Source: Pseudomonadota bacterium (GTDB lineage: Bacteria; Pseudomonadota; Alphaproteobacteria; Rhizobiales; Xanthobacteraceae). Taken from it: a stretch of DNA of 21,983 nt. The number at the start of each line of letters is the position of its first letter. Positions within the stretch are counted from its first letter, which is position 1. This document shows, one piece after another, positions 7,525 to 16,009 of the stretch. The notes below the pieces were generated by a model. It did not search any database and was not told where the DNA came from. It saw nothing but the letters and a program-made list of their open reading frames with translations. Both the position numbers and the translations under genes were made by a program. Location of the stretch: assembly GCA_023414975.1 (NCBI GenBank), contig JAEZMI010000375.1:1-21983 (forward strand), given 5' to 3'.

Positions 7525-7535
7525 CAAGCCGCCCC

Positions 7536-7599
7536 GCAAATCGTGATTGCCGCAAGTCGCGCTTGCCACAAGTCGCGCGTGCCGTAAATCGCGCATGCT
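7536..7599. repeat. Four 16-bp imperfect tandem repeats
   Basis: The units are GCAAATCGTGATTGCC (7536-7551), GCAAGTCGCGCTTGCC (7552-7567), ACAAGTCGCGCGTGCC (7568-7583) and GTAAATCGCGCATGCT (7584-7599). They differ from unit two at three, two and four positions. The first two units are also near-palindromic (GCAAG...CTTGC). The array fills the space between the 39-aa frame and the 3' end of tRNA-Gln and codes for nothing obvious. Confidence 0.75.
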
Positions 7600-7609
7600 A
7601 TCTCGGGGG

Positions 7610-7683
7610 TGGCTGGGGGACCAGGATTCGAACCTGGACTAACGGAGTCAGAGTCCGCAGTTCTACCGTTAAACTATCCCCCA
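7610..7683 (-). tRNA. trnQ: tRNA-Gln (anticodon CTG)
   Basis: Read on the minus strand, a complete cloverleaf of 74 nt is visible. The acceptor stem is TGGGGGA/TCCCCCA with discriminator G and an encoded CCA end at 7612-7610. The D arm contains AACGGTAG. The anticodon stem is GCGGA/TCCGT around the loop CTCTGAC (anticodon CTG, reading CAG). The T arm is CCAGG-TTCGAAT-CCTGG. The starting T with G-rich acceptor is typical of bacterial tRNA-Gln. A good promoter lies about 85 bases upstream. Four 16-bp tandem repeats follow its 3' end. Confidence 0.96.
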
Positions 7684-7766
7684 CCGAAGCGTCGGCATGG
7701 ACGCTTTTCGGGGCCGTGCCGTGGAACCCGCGTCGCGGGCGCCGGGGCTCGGCGGCAGTGGCGCGC

Positions 7767-7795
7767 TCTATAGCGCCTCCCATCCGCCTGGTCTA
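7767..7795 (-). promoter_or_regulatory. Promoter of tRNA-Gln
   Basis: On the minus strand TAGACC (7795-7790) and TATAGA (7772-7767) are exactly 17 bases apart, close to TTGACA/TATAAT. Transcription would start near 7760, leaving a leader of about 77 nt before the tRNA. Confidence 0.55.
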
Positions 7796-8088
7796 CCCCC
7801 TTGAACACCGTGGGCGGCGCTTTCCACCGGTCGTGTCGCGCAGGTGAAAGACAAGCCGTCCGATCGGTGATCCCACCGCGAAGCAGGCTCAAAAATTCAC
7901 CCGCGCGTGAGGCATGACTGAAAAGCGGGCTCAGGCCGCATGAATCGCAGAACTCGGGCTGCTATAGGTATTAAAATACTAATTTAAGAGTGAAAACGGC
8001 TTTCGCGACCGCGGCGACGCCCGAATCCTTGTCGAAGGCTTGCACTTACCCATGCGTCAGGCTCAGTGCTGTCATGCAGCATGAAGCC
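7796..8088. other. Gene-free stretch with an AT-rich inverted repeat
   Basis: No credible coding frame is seen between the tRNA-Gln promoter and the DUF1127 promoter. The notable feature is an AT-rich island in otherwise GC-rich DNA. GTATT-AA-AATAC (7968-7979) is an inverted repeat, and overlapping it TTAAA-N7-TTTAA (7971-7987) forms a second. This could be an operator or part of a small RNA promoter. A short palindrome CATGC-A-GCATG lies at 8073-8083. I could not identify a small RNA or riboswitch. Confidence 0.4.
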
Positions 8089-8116
8089 TTTTGCAGTGCA
8101 CCAAACGGGCTATATT
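8089..8116 (+). promoter_or_regulatory. Candidate promoter of the DUF1127 gene
   Basis: TATATT at 8111-8116 is a good -10 element. The best -35 candidate at 16-base spacing is TTTTGC (8089-8094); TTGCAG (8091-8096) matches better but leaves only 14 bases. The near-palindrome TGCAGTGCA (8092-8100) overlaps the -35 region, and CATGCAGCATG (8073-8083) sits just upstream, where an activator could bind. Confidence 0.35.
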
Positions 8117-8156
8117 TCCTGGCATACAGAATGCGTAAGAGAAATGGAGAGCTCAG

Positions 8157-8360
8157 ATGAGCACGTTTTCACTGACCCACCGCACCTCGCCGGACTTCTC
8201 GCGCTTCTTTGAGGGCGTCGCCGCTTTCTTCGAAGCGATTGGTGAAGGCCGCCGTATCGCTCAGCGTTATGAGAGCCTGTCGCGCCTGTCCGACGCCGCT
8301 CTGGCCGCCCGTGGCCTGACCCGCGCCGACATCCCCCGCGTCGCCGTCAACGGCCGCTGA
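8157..8360 (+). CDS. DUF1127 domain protein, 67 aa
   Basis: A small basic protein of 67 aa. Its C-terminal half carries the DUF1127 (YjiS-like) signature: an arginine-flanked helix (RRIAQRYESLSRLSD) followed by ALAARGLTRADIPR. Proteins of this family in alphaproteobacteria are short and arginine-rich; several are strongly regulated by LysR-type regulators, and some are linked to RNA turnover or phosphate and carbon physiology. The exact role here is unknown. The ATG has a good ribosome-binding site (GGAG, seven-base spacing). The 3' end overlaps the convergent pbpC gene by 14 bp, leaving no room for a separate terminator. Confidence 0.88.
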   Translation: MSTFSLTHRTSPDFSRFFEGVAAFFEAIGEGRRIAQRYESLSRLSDAALAARGLTRADIPRVAVNGR

Positions 8361-10482
8361 GCCGTCCCGCCGGAAGGCCTGATGCCTCCTCCGGCCCGCG
8401 AATGCGCAGACGGACGCTGTCGGAGGCACCGAGAGCGTCCATGACGGTGAGACGGACAAAACCCGAGCCCGCCGGTTGCCAGAAATAGGTCGCCGCGCCC
8501 GCTGGCCCGCCTCCCGAAACTATTGCCGGCACACCGTCGATCAACACGGTGAGCCCGCCGACGCCGCCGCTGACTTTCAGCGGCAGGTCGTCTCCGTCCC
8601 CGCGCTCCAACGAAGCGCCATCGGGCGGGAAGGCGATCCGTGGACCATTTGCTGACGCCAGCTGCCCGACGTTTCGGCCAAAATGCCGGAGCGGCGGCGG
8701 CAGTTCTGCATTCCGCGCCGTGATGGCCCCACGCGGCGGCGCACGCAGCGGAGCCGGCTGGCTGACCAGCCGGGCGAAAGCCTCGAACAGGATCGGCGCC
8801 GCGGCTTCGCGCCCGATCATGCCCGGCACGGGCTGGCCGTCCGGCCTTCCGACCCAGACGGCGAGCGTGCGCCGCCCGTCGAAACCCACCGCCCAGGCAT
8901 CGCGATAGCCATAGGACGTGCCGGTCTTGAAGGCGAGGCGGCCGGCGCGCTCGTTCTTCGGGGCGGGCGTGCCGGCGAGCGCGTCGGCGAGATACCAGGC
9001 GGCAACGTCGCTCATCAGCCGTGGCGCCTCCCCGGCACCCGTCGCGCCGTCATCGAGCCGTGCGCGCAGGTGATGCGGCGTGCCGCCATTGGCGACGCCG
9101 GCGTAAAGCCCCGCCAGCGCCTCAAGGCTCATGCCCACGCCGCCGAGCCCCACCGCCAGCCCCGCCACTTCGCCGGCCGGCAGATGCAGGCCAAAGCCGG
9201 CCGAGCCGAGCCGGGCGGCGAGGCGCTGGGGGCCCACGGCTTCCAGCAGCAGGACGGCCGGCACGTTGAGGGAGAGCTGCAGCGCCTGGCGGACCGGAAT
9301 CGTGCCCTGATAATCCCGGTCGAAATTGCGCGGCCGGTAGGCGCCGAAGCGCACGGGCCGGTCCTCGATCAGCGTCTCCGGATGGGCAAGGCCATCCTCG
9401 AAGGCGAGGCCGTAGATGAAGGGCTTCAGCGTCGAACCGGGAGAGCGAATGGCGCGGGTGAGGTCCACCGCCCCCGCGCGGCCGGCATCGAGCGGATCGC
9501 CGCCGGAGACGCGCGCCAGCACCTCCCCGCTCGCATTGTCCAGCATGACCAGAGCCAGCGAGACCTTCGGACCGAGCGTGCGCAGGCGTTCCGCCGCCAG
9601 CGCTTCCAGCCGCCCCTGCGCCGGGGCGTCTATGGCGAGGCGATGGCGCGGCTGCGCCGGCCGTTCCGCCCGCGCCGTCTGCGCGGCATGGGCGGCGAGC
9701 ATCGGCATCGCCTGCCGCTGTGTGGGAATCGGCGCACGCTGCGCGAAGGCGATTTCGGCCGCGCCGTAGAGCCCGCTCGCCTCCAGTCGCGCCAGCACCT
9801 GCGCGCGGGCCCGCTCGGCGGCGGCCGGGTTGCGGTCCGGGCGGCGGGCTTCCGGCGCCTGCGGCAGGGCGACCAGCAGCGCCGCCTCGGCCAGCGTCAG
9901 CCGGCGCGGTTCCTTGCCGAAATAGGCGAGGCTCGCCGCGCGCACGCCTTCGATATTGCCGCCAAAGGGCGCAAGGGCGAGATAGAGCGCGAGAATGTCC
10001 CGCTTCGACAGCCGCGCCTCCAGCTCGATGGCGCGGCGCATCTGACGCCACTTGGCGCCGAGGCTGCGCGCATCGCGCGGCTCCATCAGCCGGGCGACCT
10101 GCATGGTCAGGGTCGAGCCGCCGGAGACGATGCGCCCGGAGAGCAGCATCTGCCCGGCGGCGCGCATGAGCGCCAGCGGATCGACACCCACATGCTGGTA
10201 GAAGCGCCTGTCCTCATAGGCGACCAGCATGTCGAGATAACGCCGGTCGACATCGCCCGCCTGCGCCGCCAGCCGCCAGCGGCCATCCGGCAGGGCGAAG
10301 GGGCGCAACAGCCGCCCCTCGCGGTCCTGCACCTCCACCGAGGTCGCGATGTCCGCCACCGCGGGCGCCGCCGCCCGCACGCCGGCCACCCAGGCATAAG
10401 CGCCACCCGCCAGCAGCATCCCGCCAAGCAGAGCGATACCTGCCCCGCGCGCCAGGCCCCGCCGCAGGGAGCGCCGGCTCAC
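8347..10482 (-). CDS. pbpC: Penicillin-binding protein 1C (bifunctional class A PBP)
   Basis: This 711-aa periplasmic enzyme is anchored by one N-terminal helix (about residues 12-35). Its GT51 glycosyltransferase domain has the catalytic Glu90 in EDRRFYQH and the GGSTLTMQ motif at 121-128. The transpeptidase domain has the nucleophile Ser350 in SPGSTLKPF (SxxK), SLN at 404-406 and KTGTS from 519. A C-terminal beta domain of the PBP1C type (about 610-700) ends the protein. All catalytic motifs are intact. The start is the GTG at 10482, in a GTGA overlap with the stop of the macroglobulin gene; the frame stays open upstream, but that part is antisense-like and lies inside the neighbour. Pairing with a bacterial alpha-2-macroglobulin is well known (E. 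coli yfhM-pbpC) and suggests cell-wall repair coupled to protease trapping. Confidence 0.95.
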   Translation of the reverse strand: MSRRSLRRGLARGAGIALLGGMLLAGGAYAWVAGVRAAAPAVADIATSVEVQDREGRLLRPFALPDGRWRLAAQAGDVDRRYLDMLVAYEDRRFYQHVGVDPLALMRAAGQMLLSGRIVSGGSTLTMQVARLMEPRDARSLGAKWRQMRRAIELEARLSKRDILALYLALAPFGGNIEGVRAASLAYFGKEPRRLTLAEAALLVALPQAPEARRPDRNPAAAERARAQVLARLEASGLYGAAEIAFAQRAPIPTQRQAMPMLAAHAAQTARAERPAQPRHRLAIDAPAQGRLEALAAERLRTLGPKVSLALVMLDNASGEVLARVSGGDPLDAGRAGAVDLTRAIRSPGSTLKPFIYGLAFEDGLAHPETLIEDRPVRFGAYRPRNFDRDYQGTIPVRQALQLSLNVPAVLLLEAVGPQRLAARLGSAGFGLHLPAGEVAGLAVGLGGVGMSLEALAGLYAGVANGGTPHHLRARLDDGATGAGEAPRLMSDVAAWYLADALAGTPAPKNERAGRLAFKTGTSYGYRDAWAVGFDGRRTLAVWVGRPDGQPVPGMIGREAAAPILFEAFARLVSQPAPLRAPPRGAITARNAELPPPLRHFGRNVGQLASANGPRIAFPPDGASLERGDGDDLPLKVSGGVGGLTVLIDGVPAIVSGGGPAGAATYFWQPAGSGFVRLTVMDALGASDSVRLRIRGPEEASGLPAGRLSGR

Positions 10483-13400
10483 CGGGCAGCCCCCGTCACC
10501 TCGATCTTTCCGGGCTCGGTACGCGCGAAGCGGCCCGGCCGGTACATGTCTTCGACGATGGCGGGCGGGTGCGCGTAGCTGCCGGGCGACACCGCGCGCA
10601 CGACATAGGCGACGCGCAGATTCTGCGCCTCCTCCCCCTCCTGCGTCAGGTCGAAGGCGGCGGCGAAGAAGGCGTCGCGGAACTCGGTGTGGGCGGGCTC
10701 CGAGGTCTCGCCGATCCAGGCGAGCGAGCCGGTATCCGCCCCGACCGCGAGGCTGGGATTGTCGATCTCGAAGCCGGCGGGCAAATAGTCCACCAGCAGC
10801 ACATGGCTCGGCGCCGCCTCGTCCTCGCTCGCCTCCAGCACCACGACGAGCCGGGTGTTCTGCGCCACCTTGGCGGGGTCCACCGGCGTGCCGTCGAGCG
10901 TGAAATAGCTGCGGGTCAGCTGGAAGCCGTTGGCCGAGGCCGGCTCGGGTGTCACGGGCGGGCCGTCGATGGACACCGCGACGTCGAGCGAGGCCGTGCC
11001 GCGGTTGGTCAGCTTGATCGGCGTCGCCAGTTCCGGCGGGGTGAGCGCGCGCTCGTAAACGCCGTTGGTGAGGCGGCCATCCACCTCGACCGCGAGCCCC
11101 CTGCCCTCCCGCGCCGCGCGGGCGGCGAGCAGCAGCCACGCGTCTTCCTGCGTCGAGGTCGGCCCGGCGTCGACAAAGGCGGTGGCGAGCCGGGAGCGTG
11201 CCGTGCGCGCGGTGCCGGTGAAGCCGGCTTCGGCGGCCAGCGTTGCGACGCCCGCCGCGTCACGCAGGATCGAGCCGAAATCGGGCCGCCCGCTGCTCAG
11301 CGTCTCCGGCGCGTCCGGCAGCAGTTCCAGCGCCGCCCCGAACACACGTTCGGCGCGGCCCTTGTCGCCGAGCATGGCGAGCGCCGCGCCGAGCTGGCCG
11401 CGCGCCATCGGGCTTTGCACGTCCTCAAGCTTGGCATCGGCGACATAGCGCAGGTCGCCCAGCGGCGCGCGCCCGTTGCGGGCCAGTACATAGATCGCAT
11501 AGGCCGTGCCGTCGTCCGTCGCGCCGTCGCTGGCATAGGAAACCGCGTTGCGCAGCCGGTCGAGCGCCATGGTGAAGGGCTGGTCCGGCACCGCGTGTCC
11601 CTTTTCGCGGGCACGGGTGAGGAAGTCGCTCACATAAGCGTCAAGCCAGAGGTCGTTGCCACCGGCGCTCCACAGGCCGAACGAACCGTCCGAGCCCTGA
11701 CGGGCGATCAGGCGGGCGATGGCGTTGCGGATGGTCTCCGCCGGGTCTTTCAGCCGGAACCGCTCGGCCGCGCCGAAGTCGCTGAGATAGAGCAGCGGCA
11801 GGGCGCGGCTGGTGAGCTGTTCGGAACAGGCGAAGGGGTAGCGGTCGAGCGCGCCGAGAAGGGCGGGCACGTCCAGCGCCGGGTCAGGGCCGGCGAAGAC
11901 GGTGACGCCGCCCGTGCCCGGCACGAGATCGGCCACGAGATCGCGGCTCAGCGTGAGCGAGGCATTGGGCGCGAGGGTCTCCACCGTCTGGCGCGAAATG
12001 GCGGGGTAGGCCGGGCGGACATTCAGCCGGTAGTCGCGGGTGATCGCGAGGCCGCCGGGGCCCGACAGCCGCAGCGAGAGCTTGGCCTCGCCGATGCCGG
12101 TGCCGTTGAGCGCGACATTGAAGGCCTGCCGCTCGCCCTTGGCGAGCGCGATGGTCTTCGGCGCGGTGGGCACGGCGATCGGGCCTTCCGTCACCACATC
12201 GAGCGCGTAATCGCCCGCCTCGCCGTCGATATTGGCCAGCGCGAGATTGAGCGTCGAGCGGTCGCCGCTGGCCAGGAAGCGCGGCAGCGTCGCGGTGAGC
12301 ACCACGGGATCGCGAATGATCACATCGCTGGAGGCATGGCCCACGGCGGCGGGCGACCACGCCACCGCCATCAGCCGTCCCGTGCCGTCGAAGGGCGGAA
12401 TGGCGAAGTCGATCATGCCGCGCCCTTCCGCATCGAGCTTCACCGGACCGGCGAACAGCGCGAGCGGTGGCTGCGTGGGCGGCTCGGCCTGAAGCCCGGC
12501 ATCCATCGCGTCGCCGCCGGAGCGCAGGCGCCCGCGCGAGCCCAGCATGCCGTCGATCAGCTGGCCGTAAAAGTCGCGCACCTCGGTGCCGAGCGCACGC
12601 TGGCCGAGATAGAAGCCATCGGGGTCCGGCGCCTCGAAGCGGGTCAGGTTGAGAATGCCGACATCGACCAGCGCGAGGGTGACGAAGGCCTCGCCCTTGC
12701 CGGCGCCGGTGACGGTCACGGGCACCGAGAGCGTCGTCTCCGGCCGCACCAGCGCGGGCGGATCGAGCTTGACCTCCAGACGGCGGGCCGACTGGTCGAC
12801 GCCGAACCAGGCGAGGCCGATTGCGCGGCCCGGATTGCGGCCCGCGGCCACATCGAGCGGACGGTGCAGGAAGGCGAGCGCGTAGGCGCCGGGCCCCCAC
12901 GCCGCCGCGACGGGGAATTCCACCGCGCTCGCGCCCGCCGGCACATCGAGCGTCTTGGTGGCGAACACGCCGTCGCCGACGATGAGCACCGTGGCGGAGC
13001 CCGCATAGCGGCTGGCGAGGTTCACTTTCAGCGTCTCGCCGGCGGTATATTGCTTCTTGTCGAGGCTGACCTCCAGCCGGTCCGGCGCGTCGGCGCTGGC
13101 CCCGCCGCCCCAACCGGCCTCGAAGGGCACGGCGGTGACAAGCGCACCGTCCGTCACTTCCAGCCGGTAGCGGCCCCAGCCGACCGGCACGTCGAGCCGC
13201 GCCGGCGCGCTGCCGAGGCCGAGCTTGCCGTCGGCGACCTTGGCGACCGACTGGACGGGCTCGAAATCCCAGGAGCCGCCGAGGCGGTACCACTGGTAGC
13301 GCGTCTCGATGCGGTAGAGCGCCCAGCTTGCGCCGGGCCGGGCAACGGGAGCGCCGGCGGCATCGAAGGCCTGCACGTCGAAAGCGGCGGTCGCGTTCTC

Positions 13401-15824
13401 GCCGGGTCCGCCGGGCCCGAAAAGGGGCTTCACGCCGAGGCCGAGCGGGGCGGGCTCGACCGGGATCACCAGCGAGCGGCGCACCGCGCGCCCGCCGCCC
13501 TCTTCCAGGCTGACGAAGATTTCCGCCTCCAGAGGCCGGGCCGTCGGGGGCAGCGTCGGCAGAACGGCCGAAAGCCGCGCCTTGCCCTCGGCATCGGTCG
13601 TCGCCAGGTCGGGCAGCGCGGCGCGGACGGGAGCGAACCCATCATCCGGGCGGCCGAACTGCCAGCCGGGCAGGCCGGGGCGCTCCTTGGCGACCCGCAC
13701 CTCGATCTCGCCGGCCACGTCCAGGCCGGCGGCGGGGGGACCGAACAGCCAACGCCCCTGCGCCTCGACGCTCACCGGCGCCGTCGGCGCCACGCGGGTG
13801 CTGGTGGTGGACAGATCCAGCGCCAGACGCTCGGGCACATAATCTTCCAGAAGGAATGTCGTCTCGCCCACCGACTTGCCGCGCGGATCGACATAGGCCT
13901 CGATGCGCCACACCCCGGTCATCGCCCCGCTCATCAGCGGGAAGCCGACCGCGCGCCCGCCGGCGCCGCCGTCATCGGCCACGATGCGGCGCTCTTCCAC
14001 ACCATCGGGACGCTTGAGCATGAGCGTCAGCGGCACGCCCGCCACCGCTTCCACCTGCGGGTTGCGCAGCAGCGCGGTGACATGCACCTCCTCGCCGGAG
14101 CGGTAGACGCCGCGTTCCGTGGTGAGGAAGGCGTCCATCTTTTCCGGCGCGGCCCGCCCGCCCACGCCCCGGTCGGTCAGGTCGAACGCCTGGTCGTCCA
14201 GCGAGAGGAAGGCATAATCGCCATCCTTGGCGCGCGCGACCACGACGGCGGGCGCGAAGCCATCCGTGCCGCGCATCACGCCGGGCGCGAAGGCGGCGGC
14301 GCCGGCGGCATCGGTTGTCGCGGTCGCCAGCACCTCGTTGGATTTGGCCAGCAGGCGCAGCTCCACGCCGGCGAGGGGCTGGGCGGTGCCGAGGGCGCGC
14401 ACCATCACGGTGAGCCCGGTCGAGCCCGACAGCGCGGTCATGCCGAGATCGGAGACGACGAACCACTGCGTGGCCCGCGTGCTCCATTCATCGTTCGGGT
14501 CCGCCGCCGCGCCCGCCGGGCGGGCGGTGAGGACATAGACGCCCGGCGCCAGCGTCGGCGCGGCTTCGTCCACCGGGAAGGCCGTGGTCACGTCCTCATT
14601 GAGCGGCGAGGCCGTCTCCAGCTCGCCCTTGAAAACCAGTTCGGCCCGGCCGGATTTCAGCTTCTCCAAATCGAACGCCCCGAGGTCGCGGCGGAACTCG
14701 CCGTCGATCGCAGTCGGAATGAGGCTGCGGTCGCCGATGCGGTACAGCTCCACGCCCACCATCGCCGTATTGACGCTCATCAGCGGGATGGCGCGCGGGC
14801 CGGTGCGCGGCAGCACATAGTTGCGGCCGGTGAAGCGCACGCCGGCCGTGCGGTCGCGGACGTAGATGGTCAGGACGGCGGCCTCCGCCAGAGGCTCCCC
14901 GGCGATGCTCGACGGCAGGCCCTGGCGCAGGCCGACATCGTAGCTCTCGCCATGTTTCAGCCCCTCGACGCAGAGCTGGCTCTCCTCGAAGGAGACCGCC
15001 GGCTTGTCCACCACGCCCTGCGGGCCTTTCAGCGTCACATAGGCGGCATAGTCCGTCCCCTTCGCCAGCGGCTCGGAGAACTGCACGCAGATACGCGGGC
15101 TCGCCGCGTCCGAATCGACGCTGTAATCCAGCATGCGGAAGCCGCGCTCGGCGCGCAGCTTGTCGTAGAAGGCCCGCTGGTCGGGAACATTGGCGTAGGT
15201 CAGCGCGAGGCTGAGCGTGTCGAGCGCCGCCCGCCAGAGCTGGCGCTGGTCATAGAGATGGCCGATCGCGAAGAGCGCGTCCGCCTGCTGCGCGCGCGTC
15301 GCGGCGTTGCGATAGGCGAGAAAAGCCGCGCCCTGCGCGCGCTCCAGGAACACATCGCCGCTCTCGTCATCCGTGGGCTTGATGCGGGCGAGCGCACGGG
15401 AGAGGCGCTGCCACGCCCCGGCATCGGTGCCGGCGGCGCGGGCGAGCTGGCCATAAAGATCGGTGGCCGTGCGCGCATCCCCGGCGGCCAGCGCCGCGTC
15501 GGCGTCCTTGCGCAGCTGGGCGGCGGGCTTCGGCAGAGGTCCGCGCTCGCGGTCGAGCAGGGCCTGGAGCCGGCGCGCCGCCTCGACGAGATCCTGGCGG
15601 GAAAAGGTCTTGGGCAGCGCGTCACGCACGGCGGCCGCGGTCGCCGCTCCGGTCGCGGACGGCTTGCCCGCCTGCGCAGCCGGCTTGGCGGGAGCATTGG
15701 TCGCGGGTTTGACCGCCGGCAGCGCGTTCTGCGCCGCCACCGGCGCGAGCATCACCGCCAGAGCCAGCGCGGAAGCCGCGGCGCACCGCCCGAGACCCCA
15801 AATGACCGACGACACGCCACCCAT
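10479..15824 (-). CDS. yfhM: Bacterial alpha-2-macroglobulin with thioester
   Basis: This 1781-aa periplasmic protein is related to E. coli YfhM (about 1650 aa). From the ATG at 15824 it opens with a type I signal peptide (cleavage after APVAA, residue 31), an Ala/Pro/Lys linker, and a helical repeat region (about 100-220) resembling TPR. Macroglobulin beta domains follow. The thioester motif CSEQ begins at Cys1333 inside YPFACSEQL and is intact, so the protein should covalently trap proteases. The helical thioester domain and a receptor-binding-like end follow. Unlike YfhM it has no lipobox, so it is probably soluble or held by partners. GAGGTG just upstream of 15824 decides this start over two upstream ATGs. 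The downstream pbpC overlaps by four bases, indicating one operon. Confidence 0.94.
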   Translation of the reverse strand: MGGVSSVIWGLGRCAAASALALAVMLAPVAAQNALPAVKPATNAPAKPAAQAGKPSATGAATAAAVRDALPKTFSRQDLVEAARRLQALLDRERGPLPKPAAQLRKDADAALAAGDARTATDLYGQLARAAGTDAGAWQRLSRALARIKPTDDESGDVFLERAQGAAFLAYRNAATRAQQADALFAIGHLYDQRQLWRAALDTLSLALTYANVPDQRAFYDKLRAERGFRMLDYSVDSDAASPRICVQFSEPLAKGTDYAAYVTLKGPQGVVDKPAVSFEESQLCVEGLKHGESYDVGLRQGLPSSIAGEPLAEAAVLTIYVRDRTAGVRFTGRNYVLPRTGPRAIPLMSVNTAMVGVELYRIGDRSLIPTAIDGEFRRDLGAFDLEKLKSGRAELVFKGELETASPLNEDVTTAFPVDEAAPTLAPGVYVLTARPAGAAADPNDEWSTRATQWFVVSDLGMTALSGSTGLTVMVRALGTAQPLAGVELRLLAKSNEVLATATTDAAGAAAFAPGVMRGTDGFAPAVVVARAKDGDYAFLSLDDQAFDLTDRGVGGRAAPEKMDAFLTTERGVYRSGEEVHVTALLRNPQVEAVAGVPLTLMLKRPDGVEERRIVADDGGAGGRAVGFPLMSGAMTGVWRIEAYVDPRGKSVGETTFLLEDYVPERLALDLSTTSTRVAPTAPVSVEAQGRWLFGPPAAGLDVAGEIEVRVAKERPGLPGWQFGRPDDGFAPVRAALPDLATTDAEGKARLSAVLPTLPPTARPLEAEIFVSLEEGGGRAVRRSLVIPVEPAPLGLGVKPLFGPGGPGENATAAFDVQAFDAAGAPVARPGASWALYRIETRYQWYRLGGSWDFEPVQSVAKVADGKLGLGSAPARLDVPVGWGRYRLEVTDGALVTAVPFEAGWGGGASADAPDRLEVSLDKKQYTAGETLKVNLASRYAGSATVLIVGDGVFATKTLDVPAGASAVEFPVAAAWGPGAYALAFLHRPLDVAAGRNPGRAIGLAWFGVDQSARRLEVKLDPPALVRPETTLSVPVTVTGAGKGEAFVTLALVDVGILNLTRFEAPDPDGFYLGQRALGTEVRDFYGQLIDGMLGSRGRLRSGGDAMDAGLQAEPPTQPPLALFAGPVKLDAEGRGMIDFAIPPFDGTGRLMAVAWSPAAVGHASSDVIIRDPVVLTATLPRFLASGDRSTLNLALANIDGEAGDYALDVVTEGPIAVPTAPKTIALAKGERQAFNVALNGTGIGEAKLSLRLSGPGGLAITRDYRLNVRPAYPAISRQTVETLAPNASLTLSRDLVADLVPGTGGVTVFAGPDPALDVPALLGALDRYPFACSEQLTSRALPLLYLSDFGAAERFRLKDPAETIRNAIARLIARQGSDGSFGLWSAGGNDLWLDAYVSDFLTRAREKGHAVPDQPFTMALDRLRNAVSYASDGATDDGTAYAIYVLARNGRAPLGDLRYVADAKLEDVQSPMARGQLGAALAMLGDKGRAERVFGAALELLPDAPETLSSGRPDFGSILRDAAGVATLAAEAGFTGTARTARSRLATAFVDAGPTSTQEDAWLLLAARAAREGRGLAVEVDGRLTNGVYERALTPPELATPIKLTNRGTASLDVAVSIDGPPVTPEPASANGFQLTRSYFTLDGTPVDPAKVAQNTRLVVVLEASEDEAAPSHVLLVDYLPAGFEIDNPSLAVGADTGSLAWIGETSEPAHTEFRDAFFAAAFDLTQEGEEAQNLRVAYVVRAVSPGSYAHPPAIVEDMYRPGRFARTEPGKIEVTGAAR

Positions 15825-15829
15825 AGCAC

Positions 15830-15835
15830 CACCTC
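15830..15835 (-). promoter_or_regulatory. Ribosome-binding site fixing the macroglobulin start
   Basis: GAGGTG lies five bases before the ATG at 15824-15822. Neither of the in-frame ATGs further upstream (15923 and 15893) has such a site, and starting there would place about 33 Arg/Ser-rich residues in front of the signal peptide. Confidence 0.7.
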
Positions 15836-15895
15836 GAAAGACCCGATCCCGCCGGGAGGTGCGACGATAGGACGAAATTGACGTCCGGGCCATGA

Positions 15896-15921
15896 CGTGA
15901 CGCGCGCCTCCCGCGTGACGC
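15896..15921. repeat. Direct repeat CGTGACGC x2, 18 bp apart
   Basis: CGTGACGC occurs at 15896-15903 and 15914-15921, in the divergent region between the macroglobulin gene and acpXL. The two copies lie just upstream of the macroglobulin start and could bind a regulator, but the motif is short and the DNA GC-rich. Confidence 0.3.
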
Positions 15922-15980
15922 ACGGCTGATGGCGTTCTGACATGGAAGTCACACAGCCGAGGATTGCCACGCCGGTGCCA

Positions 15981-16009
15981 TTGAATAGCCGGGCGCGCTT
16001 AGGTATACG
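15981..16009 (+). promoter_or_regulatory. Candidate promoter of the acpXL operon
   Basis: TTGAAT (15981-15986) and TATACG (16004-16009) are 17 bases apart. Transcription would start near 16016, giving a leader of about 90 nt before acpXL. It is the best sigma70-like pair in the 280-bp divergent gap. Confidence 0.5.

Noticed and set aside
7536..7599. CRISPR array
   Set aside because: The units are 16 bp, directly adjacent without spacers, and diverged; no cas gene is present.
7971..7987. CtrA binding site (TTAA-N7-TTAA)
   Set aside because: The two TTAA elements are separated by nine bases, not seven, so the consensus is not met.
10569..15881. A 1770-codon open frame on the plus strand antisense to the macroglobulin gene
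   Set aside because: Its product is a low-complexity Arg/Ala/Gly/His mix with no domain, and the minus frame has signal peptide, thioester motif and ribosome-binding site. GC3 bias keeps the opposite frame free of stops.
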